DNA of 6,498 nucleotides. Source: Anaerolineaceae bacterium. Its GTDB lineage: Bacteria > Chloroflexota > Anaerolineae > Anaerolineales > Anaerolineaceae. Positions 5,348 through 6,498 of this stretch are shown piece after piece. The stretch spans positions 1 through 6,498 of the forward strand of contig JAIOTF010000116.1 in NCBI GenBank assembly GCA_021107195.1, read 5' to 3'. Under the pieces are notes generated by a model, which saw only the letters and a list, made by a program, of their open reading frames with translations, ran no database searches and was not told where the DNA came from. A program made the position numbers and the translations under genes. The stretch's first letter is position 1; the number at the start of each line of letters is the position of its first letter.

Positions 5348-6132
5348 CCTGCCTTGTCAACACGTCCACTGACCGTCCCATCCGGAAGGATCGCCCCATC
5401 CAGGTTTGCTCCGGTCAGATCAACATCAGAAAGATCTGCTTTAAACAAATTTGCTCTCGTAAGGTCAGCATTTTGCAAATTCGCCCTACAGAGGCAGGCT
5501 TTGTAAAAGTCTGCCCCATTCAGATGCGCTCCTTCCAATGAAGCATCGCTCAAATCAACGTGACTGACATTGGCCTTTATTAGATTTGCCCCATCCAATT
5601 TTGCCCGCCGAAGATTTGCCTCGTCCAAATTTGCATTATAAAGATCAGCACCGGTCAGGTTGGCATCCTCCAGGAAACACTCACTCAAATCCGCTTCCTT
5701 CATAATCGCACCGGCCAGAATTGTTCGAGCAAGATGCGCCGAACTGCAATCAGCATGGTAAAAATCAGCCTGGCTGGCATTAGCATCATCCAGGCAGGTA
5801 TCACTAAGATCAGACCGGCGGAAGTTAGTCGAAATCATATTCGCTCTTTTCAGCAGCGCCTCGCTCAAATCTGCCCGGCTTATATCAGCTTCACTCAAAT
5901 CAGCTTCTGTCAAATCGGCCGCTGTCAAATCAGCGCGTTTAAAACAGGCGCCTTTTAAATTTGCGCCTGTTAAATCCGCACGGCGCAGGATCGCTCTACA
6001 CAGCCTGGCCCCTTGCAAACACGCCTGCCGCAAATGCGCCCCTACCAACATGGCTTGCCCTTCCCCGCTCGTTCTATTGTTTATCCAGATTAAATGTTTT
6101 GATAAAATGCCATTAAGTTCATTTTTATTCAT
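5344..6132 (-). CDS. Pentapeptide-repeat protein
   Basis: A 262-residue protein made almost wholly of A(D/N)LXX repeats. The central hydrophobic residue (Leu, or Phe, Met, Ile, Val) recurs every fifth position from 29 to 249 without a register break. That gives 45 pentapeptides, or about 11 coils of a right-handed quadrilateral beta-helix; only Ala119 and Cys129 depart from a bulky centre. The first 26 residues (NGILSKHLIWINNRTSGEGQA) form the non-repeat cap common ahead of such repeats, and the end (GAILPDGT, then a polar tail) is also typical. There is no signal peptide or membrane segment, so it is probably cytosolic. Known relatives of this fold include the DNA-mimic gyrase protectors Qnr and MfpA, but the fold alone does not give a function. 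AAGGAAG lies six bases before the ATG. Its stop overlaps the start of the exported protein gene by four bases. Confidence 0.93.
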   Translation of the reverse strand: MNKNELNGILSKHLIWINNRTSGEGQAMLVGAHLRQACLQGARLCRAILRRADLTGANLKGACFKRADLTAADLTEADLSEADISRADLSEALLKRANMISTNFRRSDLSDTCLDDANASQADFYHADCSSAHLARTILAGAIMKEADLSECFLEDANLTGADLYNANLDEANLRRAKLDGANLIKANVSHVDLSDASLEGAHLNGADFYKACLCRANLQNADLTRANLFKADLSDVDLTGANLDGAILPDGTVSGRVDKAG

Positions 6133-6164
6133 TGATCACTTCCTTAAAAATATTTTCACTATAA

Positions 6165-6173
6165 ATTATACCA
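6165..6173 (-). promoter_or_regulatory. Extended -10 promoter of the pentapeptide-repeat gene
   Basis: The minus strand reads TGGTATAAT, a perfect TGnTATAAT extended -10 (TATAAT at 6170-6165), 32 bases before the ATG. No good -35 box is seen at 16-18 bases, as is allowed for extended -10 promoters. The AAGGAAG ribosome site at 6145-6139 lies between it and the gene. The -10 lies 28 bases from the inner edge of MITE copy B. Confidence 0.72.
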
Positions 6174-6201
6174 ATTAAACACAATTCCTCAGGTTTGATT
6201 C

Positions 6202-6313
6202 CAGCAATTCTCAATATGATGAAACTATCGCTGTCGTAGGTACGACTTCAGTCGTTAAGCGTTTGAAATTAACGATCAAAATCGTTACTACAAAGCCAAA
6301 CTGAGAATTGCCG
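6202..6313. mobile_element. MITE-like element, copy B (112 bp)
   Basis: The terminal repeats are CAGCAATTCTCA (6202-6213) and TGAGAATTGCCG (6302-6313), 11 of 12 complementary. Flanks GTTTGATTC (6193-6201) and GATTGCTTC (6314-6322) match at 7 of 9 bases, a worn 9-bp target-site duplication. It shares both ends and an identical 29-base block (6266-6294) with copy A, in the same orientation. It carries 15 more bases in its left half, with two nested palindromes: GTCGTA/TACGAC (6233-6238, 6241-6246) and ACGACT/AGTCGT (6242-6247, 6250-6255). It has no coding capacity. Confidence 0.85.
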
Positions 6314-6372
6314 GATTGCTTCTTAGGCGTTTTTAATCGGCGATTCACTGAAAGGTTTTTCCTGGGCGCGGG

Positions 6373-6381
6373 TGTTATAAT
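6373..6381 (+). promoter_or_regulatory. Extended -10 promoter of the tryptophanase-family gene
   Basis: TGTTATAAT at 6373-6381 is a perfect TGnTATAAT extended -10. It would start transcription near 6388 and give a leader of about 48 bases. No convincing -35 box is seen. The leader has no ATG, so it has no room for a TnaC-like leader peptide. It does contain a weak GTGAT/ATCAC inverted repeat. Confidence 0.68.
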
Positions 6382-6435
6382 CAACCAGTGATATTTCTCT
6401 TGTCGGACATCACAAAATCTCTTCTGGAGGAACTA

Positions 6436-6498
6436 ATGCACTCTCACCCCGTTGAACCCTTCCGTATCAAGATGGTAGAACCCATTCACCTGATTTCG
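6436..6498 (+). CDS. Tryptophanase / tyrosine phenol-lyase family beta-eliminating lyase, N-terminal fragment
   Basis: Only the first 21 residues are in the window. They contain VEPFRIKMVEPIHLIS, which matches the conserved N-terminus of these PLP enzymes: E. coli TnaA has EPFRIRVIEP and tyrosine phenol-lyase has EPFRIKSVE. The family splits Trp to indole, or Tyr to phenol, plus pyruvate and ammonia. The fragment is too short to choose between the two, since the substrate and PLP residues lie beyond the edge. The ATG is well placed, with GGAGG (6426-6430) five bases upstream and an extended -10 promoter about 55 bases upstream. It is divergent from the pentapeptide-repeat gene, with MITE copy B between them. 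Confidence 0.82.
   Translation, partial: MHSHPVEPFRIKMVEPIHLIS

Noticed and set aside
5400..6060. Regular short-period repeat that could be taken for a tandem repeat or CRISPR array
   Set aside because: The period is 15 bases and follows the coding frame of the pentapeptide repeats; there are no constant repeats with unique spacers.
4675..6201. Composite transposon made of two MITEs moving the gene pair as one unit
   Set aside because: Each MITE has its own 9-bp flanking duplication and the outermost 9-mers (4569-4577 and 6314-6322) do not match each other, so independent insertions fit better.
6382..6435. TnaC-like leader peptide or riboswitch before the lyase gene
   Set aside because: The leader is about 48 bases with no start codon and no strong structure; only a weak 5-bp inverted repeat is present.

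Overview
The window looks like a piece of a peptidoglycan-making bacterium, most likely of the Chloroflexota (Anaerolineae-like). That placement is an inference from protein style: the PNPase C-terminus with its Gly/Arg/Asn tail, the MurE variant, and the F0 operon with a fused b-delta subunit. It has not been checked by any search. Base composition is moderate and gene density is ordinary.

Layout. (1) 2-262 (+): the last ~86 codons of polyribonucleotide nucleotidyltransferase (S1 domain plus basic tail), with an in-frame amber codon close to the window edge. A REP-like palindrome and a good intrinsic terminator follow (321-352). (2) 353-587: a gene-free convergent spacer. (3) 588-4520 (-): one operon transcribed toward low coordinates, in the order atpZ/atpI-like, atpB (a), atpE (c), atpF (b fused to the C-terminal part of delta), murE-like Mur ligase. 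It is driven by a near-consensus promoter so close to the first ATG that the mRNA is probably leaderless. No F1 gene (alpha, beta, gamma, epsilon) lies on either side, so the ATP synthase genes are split in this genome. (4) 4578-4674 and 6202-6313: two direct copies of a short non-coding element with 12-13 bp terminal inverted repeats. Each copy is bracketed by its own imperfect 9-bp target-site duplication, which fits a MITE. (5) Between them (-): a translationally coupled pair made of a cytosolic pentapeptide-repeat beta-helix protein (45 pentapeptides in unbroken register) and a signal-peptide-bearing, C-terminally membrane-anchored protein of unknown family. (6) 6436-6498 (+): the first 21 codons of a tryptophanase / tyrosine phenol-lyase family enzyme behind an extended -10 promoter.

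How it fits together. The F0 genes build the membrane sector of an ATP synthase that, from its c-ring residues, should be proton-coupled. The Mur ligase rides on the same transcript and adds the third residue of the peptidoglycan stem peptide. The pentapeptide/membrane-protein pair has no assignable function and is the best candidate here for something undescribed. The two MITE copies sit exactly at its edges and next to the promoters of three transcription units.
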